A stretch of DNA of 64,000 nucleotides from Metabacillus sp. B2-18 (GCF_021117275.1 NZ_CP088245.1:2641501-2705500); one strand, 5' to 3'; shown: positions 25,339 to 34,137, counted from the first letter of the stretch. Program-made: numbers and translations. The notes: generated by a model from the letters alone, not told the origin.

Positions 25339-25789
25339 AACACCAAAACCATATTTTAACAATTAGTATTATGAAATGTTTTTTCTAAGCAAAAAAAGCA
25401 TTCCCTAATAAAGAGTTGTTCGCATTCTAAGCCTCTGTATAAGTTAGCCAGCATACCTTTTTTTAAAAATGTTTTACTTCAAAAAGCTGGCTGCTGATAC
25501 GATCTATACAGCGCAGTAGGTGTCAAATATAAAAAAAGATCACTTCAAAAGTGATCGGGTTAACATACATATTTATTGACTAATATTCTTGTACTGTGCA
25601 GCAAAATAACCTTTAGTCCATATACTTTCTTCAAACTAAAAACGAGTTATCAATAAAAAAGAAAGTAATCCTTTCGAATTCAAAGTTAAAAGAGATAAGG
25701 AGATCACCTACAATTCTTATAAGTTAAACTATTTGCTGTAGCAATCTATTATTGAAGACGCCACCCGTTCGTAAAACAAAAATGAAGTA
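25339..25789. other. Intergenic region
   Basis: No gene seen. Holds a hairpin at 25538-25556, the repeat-related block TTCTTGTACTGTGCAGCA (about 25582-25599) and CACCCGTTCGTAAAAC (about 25764), both parts of the dispersed repeat family. Confidence 0.5.
25538..25556 (-). terminator. Terminator of the GNAT gene
   Basis: GATCACTT and AAGTGATC pair around CAA; on the minus strand the hairpin is followed by seven T residues. Confidence 0.6.
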
Positions 25790-26263
25790 TTAAACTATCC
25801 TCTTAACAAACAACACCCTATCTTGATTAGGTCCATCATAATCAGAAAATACTGGTACTCCATCCACTTCTTTGTCACTATTTTGAATAGCAAATCCCAT
25901 CTTGAGATGATAAGCGATTGAAACCTTATTTACCGGAGAAGTTACAGCTCGAACAACATTTCTATTATTCTTTTTCACCACCTTGAAGAATTCATTATAA
26001 AGTTGTTTTCCAATATGTTTTTTACGATAATCAGGATTAACACCAACAAAATGGATATATGCAGTATCTGTATTAGATTGAGATAAAAAACCGATTAAAA
26101 AGCCAATAATTTGACCATCATTTTCAGCGATAAAACTAGTATTATTAAAATGGTCAAAGAACATTTTAGGCAACATATCGGACATTTGCCTACCACCCCA
26201 CCATTCATTAATCAAAGGTGAGATTATGTAATAATCAGAACTTTTCACATTTCGTATTTCCAT
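25790..26263 (-). CDS. GNAT-family N-acetyltransferase
   Basis: A 157-residue acyltransferase. Motif A is VNPDYRKKHIGKQLYNEFF (the acetyl-CoA pyrophosphate loop, R-x-x-x-x-G/I), motif B is SIAYHLKMGF, and IAENDGQIIGFLIGF forms the central strands. Substrate unknown. The ATG at 26263 was preferred: AAAGG lies about 9 bases upstream, while the ATG 9 bases earlier touches it. A monocistronic gene with its own terminator. Confidence 0.85.
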   Translation of the reverse strand: MEIRNVKSSDYYIISPLINEWWGGRQMSDMLPKMFFDHFNNTSFIAENDGQIIGFLIGFLSQSNTDTAYIHFVGVNPDYRKKHIGKQLYNEFFKVVKKNNRNVVRAVTSPVNKVSIAYHLKMGFAIQNSDKEVDGVPVFSDYDGPNQDRVLFVKRIV

Positions 26264-26433
26264 GACAGACATCCTTTCTTATGTGTATAAGCCAATATTA
26301 ACATAAGTAAAACATCGTTCTTCATGTTTATTGCATTAACCTGAATCGTATTTTAAAAGTATTTATTCGCAATCTTCAAGAATCATAAGACTAAAATTCA
26401 CAAATGTTATAACACAATATGGCTTTTAACAAA

Positions 26434-26483
26434 AATAAGCACCTTTCCTTGTTTAAGAAAGGCGCCTTGATTGCTGAATATCG
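26434..26483 (+). repeat. Intergenic repeat core
   Basis: AATAAGCACCTTTCCTTG, then TTTAAGAAAGGCGCCTTG and ATTGCTGAATATC. The arms AAGCACCTTT and AAAGGCGCCTT pair. IS3 copy 2 starts 47 bases further on. Confidence 0.7.
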
Positions 26484-26606
26484 AAATCGACCTTTAAGTG
26501 AAAGACTCCTTTGTTACTTTGGGCTGTTCTGAATCGGCTACACTTAACTAGACAGAAAAATTAAGGTCAAGTAGACTACAGATAATATTATCGAGGAGAA
26601 TCTACA

Positions 26607-26891
26607 ATGACTAAAAGAGAACGCCGAACATTTACTGAGGAATTTAAACAACAGATTGTGCAGCTTTACAACAGCGGCAAACCTAGAAAAGAGATTATTC
26701 AAGAATATGATCTTACTCCTTCGTCTTTAGATAAATGGGTGAGTCAGAATCAAACTTCTGGTTCTTTCAAGGAAAAAGACAATTTAACACCGGAACAAAA
26801 GGAACTAGCTGAGCTTAGAAAGCGAAATAAGCAATTAGAAATGGAGAATGACATTTTAAAGCAAGCCGCGCTGATACTAGGACGAAAGTAA
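26607..26891 (+). CDS. IS3-family transposase OrfA (copy 2)
   Basis: Identical in protein sequence to 2306-2590: HTH plus leucine-zipper coiled coil. Intact. Confidence 0.92.
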   Translation: MTKRERRTFTEEFKQQIVQLYNSGKPRKEIIQEYDLTPSSLDKWVSQNQTSGSFKEKDNLTPEQKELAELRKRNKQLEMENDILKQAALILGRK

Positions 26892-26893
26892 AT

Positions 26894-27727
26894 GTGATTA
26901 AGAATAACCAGCACAAATACTCGATATCAGCAATGTGCAAGGTCCTACAAATACCTAGAAGTACTTATTATTATGAAGCAAAAGAACGTCAGGCTGAAGA
27001 CGACATCACTTCAGATATTATTGAGATTTTTCATGAGAGTTTCCAAAATTACGGGACTCGTAAAATCAAAAAGGAACTAGCTAAGCGTGGAAAGGTTGTG
27101 TCTAGACGTCGAATCGGACGAATAATGAAAGAACAAGGCCTGGTGTCTTCATATACTCTAGCGCAATTCAAGCCACATGCCAGTGGGACAAACGAATCGG
27201 AACAGAAAAATGAGCTTGATCGTCAGTTTACACAAGACGAAGCATTATCAGTCGTAGTAAGTGATTTAACATATGTGAGAGTCAATAAAAAATGGCAATA
27301 CATATGTATATTTGTTGATCTTTTTAACCGTGAAATTATTGGATATAGTATCGGTCGTCATAAAAATGCTTTATTAGTTTATCGTGCGTTAGCGTCAATC
27401 AAAACAGATTTACGTAAGATTAAGCTGTTTCATACAGATCGAGGAAGTGAGTTTAAGAATAAGCTCATTGACGAGGCATTAGCGACTTTTAATATCCAGC
27501 GATCGCTAAGCATGAAAGGATGCCCATATGATAATGCAGTAGCAGAAGCTACATTTAAAATCATTAAAACTGAGTTTGTCAAGGGACGTCATTTTGATAG
27601 TCTTGAAGAATTAGAGAACGAACTACAACAGTATATCCATTGGTTTAATCACAAACGAATCCATGGAACATTAGGCTATCTTAGCCCAATTGAATTTAAA
27701 CTTGGACACCTTAAAAATGTTGTCTAG
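26894..27727 (+). CDS. IS3-family transposase OrfB (copy 2)
   Basis: Identical in protein sequence to 2593-3426, with the DDE residues intact. The last 57 bases overlap the opposite-strand GNAT frame. Confidence 0.92.
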   Translation: MIKNNQHKYSISAMCKVLQIPRSTYYYEAKERQAEDDITSDIIEIFHESFQNYGTRKIKKELAKRGKVVSRRRIGRIMKEQGLVSSYTLAQFKPHASGTNESEQKNELDRQFTQDEALSVVVSDLTYVRVNKKWQYICIFVDLFNREIIGYSIGRHKNALLVYRALASIKTDLRKIKLFHTDRGSEFKNKLIDEALATFNIQRSLSMKGCPYDNAVAEATFKIIKTEFVKGRHFDSLEELENELQQYIHWFNHKRIHGTLGYLSPIEFKLGHLKNVV

Positions 27728-28270
27728 TTTAGTGTTGACTATCCATTCCCACTCTTCTCTTAATAGTCCCATTCTGATAGAGTCATAATATTCTCCATTA
27801 TAGTAACGACATTTTCTAAGTCTAGCTTCCAATTTCATTCCTAGCTTTTCTCCTACTTTCACCATTCTATAATTGCCCGACCATGTGGTGAATCCTACTC
27901 TTACTAAAGGTAAAGTGTAAAATAAATGATTAATCCATAACTTAAAGGCTCTAGTTCCATATCCTCCACTCCAATATTTTGGAGCATATATGCCTATACC
28001 CATTTCAAGCCAATTTGAAGGTTTATGTTCCCAATAATAACTAACTGTCCCGATAATGTTACCCTTAACTTCTATAATCCAGTAATCATCTTGATTAACA
28101 AGGTTATCTTGATTAGTTAAATACTTCTCATAGGTTATTGCCTTATGTTCAAAATAAGGAGCATCCCACTTCTTCCATTCAGGTGACTCTTCTTTATAGG
28201 TTAACTCCCAAAGAACATATAAATCATTTGTCGTTACAGGTCTTATCATTAAATCTAAATCACTATACAT
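27671..28270 (-). CDS. GNAT-family acetyltransferase with an IS-encoded C-terminus
   Basis: A 199-residue frame resembling the YdaF/RimJ-like group: MIRPVTTNDLYVLWELTY, NIIGTVSYYWEH, MGIGIYAPKYWSGGYGTRAF (acetyl-CoA loop), then GMKLEARLRKCRYYNGEYYDS. The native gene continued REEWEQPKVTKESFT and TAA; the sequence left of the IS (26495-26529) still encodes that tail. The IS at 27745 replaces the last ten residues by about 24 IS-encoded ones (WIVNTKLDNIFKV...). The catalytic fold is upstream of the change, so activity may survive. The ATG at 28270 follows GAGAGG at 9 bases. Confidence 0.8.
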   Translation of the reverse strand: MYSDLDLMIRPVTTNDLYVLWELTYKEESPEWKKWDAPYFEHKAITYEKYLTNQDNLVNQDDYWIIEVKGNIIGTVSYYWEHKPSNWLEMGIGIYAPKYWSGGYGTRAFKLWINHLFYTLPLVRVGFTTWSGNYRMVKVGEKLGMKLEARLRKCRYYNGEYYDSIRMGLLREEWEWIVNTKLDNIFKVSKFKFNWAKIA

Positions 28271-28367
28271 ATAAACATACCTCTCTTTCACTATACACTA
28301 AAACACATTCTCTCATTACCAGGAAAGCACTTCTTTATATATATCCCTTCTTCTACTATCCTGCTTC

Positions 28368-28505
28368 ATTAGTTTAAGTGTAACATTTCACAAATAGGTT
28401 TTAATCAGGATGTTTACTCTTACTTATTCCTAGAAAATCTGGCCTTATAAAATGATAAAGAGCGACATCCTTATTCAAGAATAGCGCTTCTTTTGTGGAA
28501 GATAG
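28368..28505 (+). repeat. Intergenic repeat, long copy
   Basis: Left block GTTTAAGTGTAACATTTCAC, AATCTGGCCTTATAAAATG, core GAGCGACATCCTTATTC, AAGAATAGCGCTTCTTTTG and TGGAAGATAG. Confidence 0.7.
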
Positions 28506-28517
28506 TTATTTTTCTCA

Positions 28518-28895
28518 TCATTCTTTAAAATTCTTATAAAAGTCTTGCAGAATAGGTTCAATATTTGGCTCTGTAAAGTAATATGTATCATTAATTTGAT
28601 TAGATGAAAATGAATAAGTTTCATTTCCTTGAAAGAGAGAGACATTATATAAATAACCTGTCCTATCCTCTTGGTTCTCATCTGGAATGAACTTTATTTC
28701 TTTTATTTGATATAAAAGATCATCTATAATCTGTTTATCATTTACAACTTTTTTATCTCCAGTGCTTCCATCAATAATTTCTATTTTTGTAACATCTTCA
28801 ATATCTCTCTGGTAAAAATCATATAAAGTTAATGGTTCTGACTCACATGCTGCTATAAAACAAACAGAGGTAATAATATATATAAACCTTTTCAA
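28518..28895 (-). CDS. Lipoprotein of unknown function
   Basis: A 125-residue protein. Signal peptide with lipobox FIAAC (Cys about residue 17), so lipid-anchored on the outer face of the membrane. The mature part (EPLTLYDFYQRDIEDVTKIE, IIDGSTGDKK, VSLFQGNETYSFSSNQ) resembles small Bacillus lipoproteins with an alpha/beta domain of unknown role. The start is TTG at 28895 with GGGGAGG 5-6 bases upstream; the longer frame lacks a site. Confidence 0.75.
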   Translation of the reverse strand: MKRFIYIITSVCFIAACESEPLTLYDFYQRDIEDVTKIEIIDGSTGDKKVVNDKQIIDDLLYQIKEIKFIPDENQEDRTGYLYNVSLFQGNETYSFSSNQINDTYYFTEPNIEPILQDFYKNFKE

Positions 28896-28978
28896 AGTAT
28901 CCTCCCCTTTCATATATTAATTTTACCATAATAATCCATACCCACCTGTTACACTATATTTTTTTCAGCACAAAAAAT

Positions 28979-29033
28979 AAGATCACCTAGATGATCTTAT
29001 TTTTAACTATTGCACTTATATTGTGGAAGATCA
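28979..29033. repeat. Hairpin and partial intergenic repeat
   Basis: AAATAAGATCA and TGATCTTATTTTT pair around CCTAGA; followed by the repeat right flank TATTGTGGAAGATCACTCC. It lies between divergent genes. Confidence 0.55.
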
Positions 29034-29147
29034 CTCCTTCACTATTTAAGGGAACTGCGAATTAAAGCTTTTTTAAATGATATGAATAATAAAGCTATTC
29101 CTTTTTCATAATAGACAAGAGTATTATTTTAGGGATTGGTGAAAATT

Positions 29148-29435
29148 GTGAGTAAAAAACCAATGATGTCCATAATTTCATTAGTTTTATCCCCTTTTTC
29201 TTTATTAATTTTAGGGTTGATTATTCCATGGGAACCGTTAATGGATGTTCATACTTATTTTGGTGATATTTCAATGTTTGCAGCCTTAATTGGTACGATA
29301 TTGGGAATATGGGCAATGTTTAAAAAGGAACAGAAAAGCCTTGCACTATTAGGTTTAATTTTGAATGGTGTTCCCTTAGCTCTTTTTATCTTAATTATGA
29401 TAATGATGTTTCTCTCTTTTGTTGTAGGAATTTAA
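29148..29435 (+). CDS. Small membrane protein, DUF4190-like layout
   Basis: A 95-residue protein with three helices (ISLVLSPFSLLILGLIIPW, MFAALIGTILGIWAMFKK, LALLGLILNGVPLALFILIM). The short loop after FKKEQKS and the LGLILNGV segment resemble DUF4190-type proteins. The start is GTG at 29148 with GGTGA 5 bases upstream; the in-frame TTG and GTG just before are too close to the site. Function unknown. Confidence 0.6.
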   Translation: MSKKPMMSIISLVLSPFSLLILGLIIPWEPLMDVHTYFGDISMFAALIGTILGIWAMFKKEQKSLALLGLILNGVPLALFILIMIMMFLSFVVGI

Positions 29436-29469
29436 ACTTTTCTTTATTTCGCTTTTTAGGTCAATACCA

Positions 29470-29528
29470 CAACAAAAAGACGCCGTATATTTATATTAAA
29501 CAAAGGCGTTTTGTTTGTTGAAGATCAC
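29470..29528 (+). repeat. Intergenic repeat after a + strand gene
   Basis: AAAAAGACGCCGTATATTTA, then ATTAAACAAAGGCGTTTTG and TTTGTTGAAGATCAC. The arms ACGCC and GGCGT pair. Same orientation as copies next to minus-strand genes. Confidence 0.65.
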
Positions 29529-29542
29529 TTTATTGTCTAAAT

Positions 29543-29989
29543 TTATTTATCACCAATAACTAACATATCATTCTCATCAAATTCCCAATTATCTCCATAA
29601 GCAACTTCCCAATAGTATCCATTTGGGTCTTGAAAATAGCCACTATAACCACCCCAAAATACAGTTTCTGGCTCCTTCATAACTTTAGCTCCAGCTTTTT
29701 TTGCTAAAGTAAATATCTCATCAACTTCTTCTTTTGACTTTCCGTTATAAGCAAGCGTGATTCCTCCAAATCCCCTCCCTAATTCTAGTGGCCTTTCTGT
29801 ACTAATATCTTTTACTAACCTATCGATTGGAAACAATGAGATTTTTGTTCCTGAATTCTTAAAGAAAATAACGTCAGGATTTGATTCATCTCCATATACT
29901 AAGACTTCAAATCCTAGTCCTTCACGGTAAAAATGAAGTGATTCTATCATATCCTTTACACCCAATGTAATTAAATTTAAACGATTCAT
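29543..29989 (-). CDS. VOC-family protein (glyoxalase-like)
   Basis: A 148-residue protein. Begins MNRLNLITLGVKDMIESLHF, then YREGLGFEVLVYGD, with GGYSGYFQDPNGYYWEVAY at the C-terminus; this paired beta-alpha-beta-beta-beta pattern with the DPNGYYWEV block marks the glyoxalase/bleomycin-resistance/dioxygenase superfamily. Metal ligands are only partly conserved, so the enzymatic role is open. AAAGGAG precedes the ATG. Confidence 0.85.
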   Translation of the reverse strand: MNRLNLITLGVKDMIESLHFYREGLGFEVLVYGDESNPDVIFFKNSGTKISLFPIDRLVKDISTERPLELGRGFGGITLAYNGKSKEEVDEIFTLAKKAGAKVMKEPETVFWGGYSGYFQDPNGYYWEVAYGDNWEFDENDMLVIGDK

Positions 29990-30104
29990 CTCTTTTACTC
30001 CTTTAGTTAATTATTATCAATTTCTAATCTTAAAATTCTTAATAATGATTTCTACATTTCTAAAGAAATACCTTCCATTTATTTTTTTGATTTTCCATTA
30101 AAAG

Positions 30105-30151
30105 TAAATAAGCACCTTGCTTTGTTCCAGAAAAGCACTTCTATTGTAGAA
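30105..30151 (+). repeat. Intergenic repeat core
   Basis: AATAAGCACCTTGCTTTGTT, then CCAGAAAAGCACTTCTATTG and TAGAAGATC. Confidence 0.7.
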
Positions 30152-30299
30152 GATCATTCTTATCAATTATGTGAAGTGTTCACTACCTAAACATTTTCAT
30201 TTTGTACACATCTAATTGAGCTACAAAGCTTTTTTCTGTAGCATAGGTCCAGCCGTCTTCTTTTTGGAATACTACTTCTTAAAAGGTTGAGATAAATGG

Positions 30300-30345
30300 T
30301 TCTATCCCTTTTCAAGAACAACGCATTGATTGTTGAAGATAATTA
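30300..30345 (+). repeat. Intergenic repeat core, diverged
   Basis: GTTCTATCCCTTTTCAAG, then AACAACGCATTGATTG and TTGAAGATAATT. Confidence 0.55.
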
Positions 30346-30402
30346 TTAAACTTAATAGCAAATGAAAACACCGCCAGAATAATGGTTGTGTTTATAAAAT
30401 TG

Positions 30403-30492
30403 TTAACCGATTTTCTTTGCAAAACAAACACTATTTTCACAATCTACATACTCCCCAAAAGTAGTAATCTCATTATAGCCATTCTTCCTATA
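30403..30492 (-). pseudogene. C-terminal remnant of a GNAT acetyltransferase
   Basis: The frame reads YRKNGYNEITTFGEYVDCEN, then SVCFAKKIG and TAA. FYxxxGY..I..FG.Y......S.CF.K is the typical end of a GNAT subgroup. No upstream part is present. Confidence 0.5.
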
Positions 30493-30648
30493 GGGGTAGC
30501 GTCATGAAAATGCGGATTTACAACGATAAGAAAATTCCAAATTTAAAAGCCCAACTTCTCCGCAAAACAAAATAGAGAAAGTGAGCTTTTAAGTTACTTC
30601 GTTATTTTTATTTGAACTAATATAAAACTGCTAAGTTGGTTTTTTAGC

Positions 30649-31281
30649 TCAGCTATTTATTGAATTCATTAACTGGTAGAAGTATTCAGGTTTATGAGTC
30701 TTATTTAGGTTATACCATGAATGTAATGTATCTGGTGCAAATACATCTAATTTTTTCAGTACTTCCATCGTAAATTCCAGAGGAGCTATTCCTGATGCAG
30801 TAACTAAATTCGCATCAGTTACCGCAGATCCCACCTCATAGAACTTTTCTCCTTTATAGTTAGGACATACCATTTTAGTGTATTCTAAATTATTACTTGT
30901 ATGCTTTCTAGTATCTAAGTATCCCATATTCGCAAGAGCCTCAGTTGCACCACAAATTGCAGCAACAATAGTGCCAAGCTTTAAAGCTTGGCCAATTCTT
31001 TCCAAGATAGGTTGATGAATTTCTTCATTCCAAGTAGTCCCTCCTGGTAAAATTAAAAGATCTTTACTCTCAAGAGTACACTCATCAAGGGAAATATCTG
31101 GTTTTATGCTCAGTCCCCCCATCGTAGTAATCATTTCCTTATTAGCTCCTACTGTAACTACTTTTAAAGGTTCTATATCTTTTTTAAAATATCTTCCTGT
31201 GTCTAGTTCAGCAATTAAATATCCATATTCCCAGTCCGACATTGTATTAAATACATATAGAAAAACTTTTTTTGTTTGCAT
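30649..31281 (-). CDS. DJ-1/PfpI-family protein (type 1 glutamine amidotransferase-like)
   Basis: A 210-residue protein. The nucleophile elbow is IVAAICGATEALA (Cys), with the DJ-1-type acidic residue upstream (SDWEYGYLIAELD) and the LLILPGGTTWNEE strand. Members act in stress responses, as deglycases, chaperones or proteases. The ATG at 31281 was preferred: TTGGAG lies about 10 bases upstream. It lies just downstream of a WYL regulator on the same strand, separated by a terminator. Confidence 0.85.
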   Translation of the reverse strand: MQTKKVFLYVFNTMSDWEYGYLIAELDTGRYFKKDIEPLKVVTVGANKEMITTMGGLSIKPDISLDECTLESKDLLILPGGTTWNEEIHQPILERIGQALKLGTIVAAICGATEALANMGYLDTRKHTSNNLEYTKMVCPNYKGEKFYEVGSAVTDANLVTASGIAPLEFTMEVLKKLDVFAPDTLHSWYNLNKTHKPEYFYQLMNSINS

Positions 31282-31324
31282 CCAATAGCACTCCAATCAC
31301 AATTGATATAGCTATTATAATAAA

Positions 31325-31353
31325 ACTTCCCTGACAGTTAACGTCAGGGAAGT
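31325..31353 (-). terminator. Terminator of the WYL regulator
   Basis: ACTTCCCTGAC and GTCAGGGAAGT pair perfectly and are followed on the minus strand by TTTTATTA. Confidence 0.8.
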
Positions 31354-31355
31354 TA

Positions 31356-32318
31356 TCATACTTGATGAAATTTTATTAATTCCGACAGAACTTCAATAAG
31401 TCTTTTCTTTAGACTTATTGGCTCAATAACTTTAATAGATTTATTGTACGGTAAAAGTAAATAAGGAACATATGTATGTATCATATCTTTTTCAAGAAGA
31501 AAAACTGCTTGATTTGAAGTCCGTTCTTGTAAATAATGTCCTAAAAACCAATGTTGGCAAACATCATTCAGCGTACTTTCATTTCCATTAATAATTAATG
31601 AAGTAATCCCTTCCTTATCTTCTAAAGTTGGAAGGAGGTTTTTCATAAAAAAGTCACGTGCTGAAAAATTTTCTGGCCGGTTAAACTTATTTTCGGTTAA
31701 CATTAGACTTTCAATTCGATCTACTCTAAAACTACGGATATCATTCCTAAGATGACAAAATCCAATCACATACCACTTATTATTCCAATAGATAATTCTG
31801 TACGGATCGACCAATCTATAATTTAATTGCTTTTCTCCAGTTTTATGGTAAAAAATTTTTACTGAGTACCCGTCAGCTACGGCCTGCTCCAACTCTTTCA
31901 AAAAAGGTTCCACAGAGAGTGAACTTAATCGACTTATTACTTCAAGACTAGTTAAATGTTTGTTTATCTTTGTTTCCTGCTCTTGATTTGAGTATTTACT
32001 TAGTTTTGAAATGGCCCTATTTAGTGCTTCACCTCCATAATATCCGGCTTCTTCTGCAAAAACAGCAGCGTGAAATAGTGAAGTTTGCTCCTCAAAATCA
32101 AAAAAAAGAGGAGCCTCAATAAAATTGTTCAATAAAGTATATCCACCGTTATGTCCTGGTTCAGAAATTATAGGTACACCACTTGTTGAAATTGTATCAA
32201 TATAACGATACACAGTCCTTATATTCATCTCTAACTTTTCTGAAATTTGTTTTGCAGTAATTTTTTCACCTGAACGAAGCATCCATAGAATTGCTAACAT
32301 ATTGTCAATTTTAGGCAT
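31356..32318 (-). CDS. YafY-type HTH/WYL-domain transcriptional regulator
   Basis: A 320-residue regulator. N-terminal HTH_11 (MLRSGEKITAKQISEKLEMN, then IRTVYRYIDTIST), PGHNGGYTLL wing, then a WYL domain (about 140-225: YHKTGEKQLNYRLVDPYRII, YWNNKWYVIGFC, IRSFRVDRIESL) and a WCX C-terminal part. WYL domains bind nucleic acid or small ligands. GTGGAG precedes the ATG. It probably controls the neighbouring DJ-1/PfpI gene; this is inferred from position. Confidence 0.88.
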   Translation of the reverse strand: MPKIDNMLAILWMLRSGEKITAKQISEKLEMNIRTVYRYIDTISTSGVPIISEPGHNGGYTLLNNFIEAPLFFDFEEQTSLFHAAVFAEEAGYYGGEALNRAISKLSKYSNQEQETKINKHLTSLEVISRLSSLSVEPFLKELEQAVADGYSVKIFYHKTGEKQLNYRLVDPYRIIYWNNKWYVIGFCHLRNDIRSFRVDRIESLMLTENKFNRPENFSARDFFMKNLLPTLEDKEGITSLIINGNESTLNDVCQHWFLGHYLQERTSNQAVFLLEKDMIHTYVPYLLLPYNKSIKVIEPISLKKRLIEVLSELIKFHQV

Positions 32319-32348
32319 ATAACTCCACCTCTATATGAAATTTATTTT

Positions 32349-32441
32349 CTAGTGACTTAATCCAACTATTCCAAGCACAACCTTTTTACCTTTTGCAACT
32401 CTTGGAATTTTTTTCAACAATGTTGTTATTTTATCTTCAAA
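32349..32441 (-). pseudogene. 5' fragment of a kinase gene, duplicate of 55908-55998
   Basis: The frame reads FEDKITTLLKKIPRVAKGKK, then VVLGIVGLSH and TAG, matching EDKITTLLKNIPKVEKGKK, then VVLGIDGLSR of the intact kinase at 55405-55998. The TTG start is TTT here and the Walker A loop is cut. The upstream DNA, including the adjacent intergenic repeat, is also homologous (32442-32608 with 55999-56168). Confidence 0.75.
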
Positions 32442-32489
32442 TGCCAATCCCATCCTACTTTTAATATACATAATTACATTAACCTGTTC

Positions 32490-32608
32490 CATTCGTTAAA
32501 GTTAACTCTTTACAATATCATTTTCATATTAGTTGTCCTGCACGAGTTTGTTCTTAAAGTAAAATAAGCACCTTCCTTGTTCCAGAAAGGTGCTATTATT
32601 GTTGAATT
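32490..32608 (+). repeat. Intergenic repeat, long copy linked to the kinase fragment
   Basis: CCATTCGTTAAAGTTAAC, TTTCATATTAGTTGTCCTG, then AAATAAGCACCTTCCTTG, TTCCAGAAAGGTGCTATTA and TTGTTGAA. The whole stretch resembles 56040-56168. Confidence 0.75.
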
Positions 32609-32645
32609 ACATAGATGAATTTACTTTGTAAGAAACATAGCTAAG

Positions 32646-33092
32646 CTATCTTCGCAATATCATTTGATCAGTTTCAGTAAACCCTAGTGTTTTGTATAGT
32701 TTTCTTGCATTATCACTTGCTAATAATCGGATTGTATGAATTTCTCTTTTTGAAAACCATTCTAACACTTCATTTGTTAACTTACGTGCATAACCTTGAT
32801 TTCTAAATTTTGGATCTACATAAACATCTCCAATAAATCCGTACTGGTTTTCTTTATAAAAACAATATGGAATATCTTCTTTTATGAACGCGCCAGCACA
32901 TGCAATTATTTCATTGTTGCGTTCTACTACAAAGTGAATTGCTTTCTCTAAAACATATAATTCTTCATATATCTTATCAACTACCTGAACAAAATCATCT
33001 CTGAGAAGGTCTTCCATACCCACTTCTTTAAACATTTTTTGTTTTAGGTTTGTTATTGAAGAAATATCTGTAAAAGTTGCAATTCTTATCAT
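32646..33092 (-). CDS. GNAT-family N-acetyltransferase
   Basis: A 148-residue protein. IRIATFTDISSITNLKQKMF at the start, FIGDVYVDPKFRNQGYARKL as the acetyl-CoA motif A, and ASDNARKLYKTLGFTETDQM as motif B. Substrate unknown. The ATG at 33092 has AGGTG 7 bases upstream. Confidence 0.87.
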   Translation of the reverse strand: MIRIATFTDISSITNLKQKMFKEVGMEDLLRDDFVQVVDKIYEELYVLEKAIHFVVERNNEIIACAGAFIKEDIPYCFYKENQYGFIGDVYVDPKFRNQGYARKLTNEVLEWFSKREIHTIRLLASDNARKLYKTLGFTETDQMILRR

Positions 33093-33254
33093 TTTAAACA
33101 CCTACATTATTAGAATTTGAATCAGTTCATTTCCTCTTTGAATTATGTTCGATTTGTAATACTGAATATCCTTTTCTTTCAACATTTAAAAAGCACATTT
33201 CAGCATGAAATGCACCTCTACTTTTAGAAATCATTGATAATCTAATTTATTATC

Positions 33255-33335
33255 TTCTTTCAAAGACGTGCTTCTATTGTTGAAGATCTTGAACTAAAGT
33301 CCCCGTTTGTTTATGTACATTTTTTCACAAATCTA
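33255..33335 (+). repeat. Intergenic repeat, right part plus left block
   Basis: CTTTCAAAGACGTGCTTC, then TATTGTTGAAGATCTTG, followed by ACTAAAGTCCCCGTTTG and a T-rich TTTTTCACAAA. It shows the right flank of one copy running directly into the left block, so the unit may be longer than the hairpin. Confidence 0.55.
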
Positions 33336-33369
33336 TTTAAAATAAACCTCTTGGTTGGGTCACTTAAAA

Positions 33370-34077
33370 TTATCGAGTTCTATTAATAAGGTCTATATAT
33401 TGTATATCCCCATAACCTACTGTTGGGAAAAGAACAAATAACCTCTTGATTAATTCTGATGTTGGTAAATCTTTGTTCTTTTTAATATACTTTACCACTT
33501 CATTATCTTCTTTTAACATATGTAAATAGATGCCAATCGCCTGGTACATAAGTGGAAACAGTTCCTTTGAAGGTTTAACTTAATTAACCATCACTTCTCT
33601 ATATACAAAATCATAATGACCCAATTTAAGTTCAGTTTGATTAACTTTAAATTCATCCTCTCTAAAACTATTTAAAAACACTTTCCCCTTATAGTCTGAT
33701 TGTTCGAGATAGGAAAGTATGGTAAGTAGGTTCATTTGACAAAACATATCTTCCCCAAACCATAAAACGATACAGTTATAATCTTTATTGAAGAAATTAG
33801 CTAATGGTACAATAACCTTGTCAATATAACCTTCTACTGAAACCCGATGACCTAAAGATCGTATCTTAATAAACTCTGTATCAAAAATTTGTTCAGTAGT
33901 TGGGTTCACACACATCGCTTCATTAAACGGAGAATAATCGGAATCTCCCATTAGTCTGTTTTGTTTAAACTCCTGATACATAACTTGACCATTTAAAATA
34001 TGAAGTACGTCTTTGTCAAACAACTCACTCTTTTTATGTTGTAAATTTTCGACCTCAATCTTTCTAGAAATGTCCAA
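33370..34077 (-). pseudogene. DUF1835-like protein gene with an in-frame TAA
   Basis: The first 165 codons (HILNGQVMYQEFKQNRLMG, SPFNEAMCVNPTTEQIFD, NCIVLWFGEDMFCQMNLLTI, KVFLNSFREDEFKV) look like the DUF1835-type conserved Bacillus protein. A TAA at 33580-33582 interrupts it. The same frame continues VKPSKELFPLMYQAIGIYLH, then KKNKDLPTSELIKRLFVLFP, TVGYGDIQYIDL and stops at 33370. One nonsense change in an otherwise conserved 235-codon frame. Related proteins are sometimes labelled AraC regulators, and an AraC fragment lies next to it (34138-34283). Function unknown. Confidence 0.7.
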
Positions 34078-34137
34078 ATCACACCATTCCCTATCTTTAT
34101 TATAGTAAGTTTAACAACTGATTGAACAGGCAACTTG

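Larger units (their letters stand above)
26530..27745 (+). mobile_element. IS3-family element (IS150-like), copy 2
   Basis: Same 1216-bp element as copy 1 with the same ends. TTC flanks both sides (26527-26529 and 27746-27748), a 3-bp duplication. It is inserted in the 3' end of the GNAT gene on the other strand. One silent G/A difference in orfB separates the copies, so transposition was recent. Confidence 0.93.
29990..30402. other. Intergenic region with two repeat cores
   Basis: No intact gene seen. Contains repeat cores at 30105-30151 and 30300-30345. Confidence 0.5.

Noticed and set aside
25538..25556. Hairpin as a second TetR operator
   Set aside because: Its sequence GATCACTT differs from ATATGACC, it lies over 200 bases upstream and it is followed by a T-run, so a terminator fits better.
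2229..27745. Composite transposon bounded by the two IS3 copies
   Set aside because: Copy 2 has its own 3-bp duplication, showing independent transposition, and outer flanks of the 25-kb unit share no duplication.
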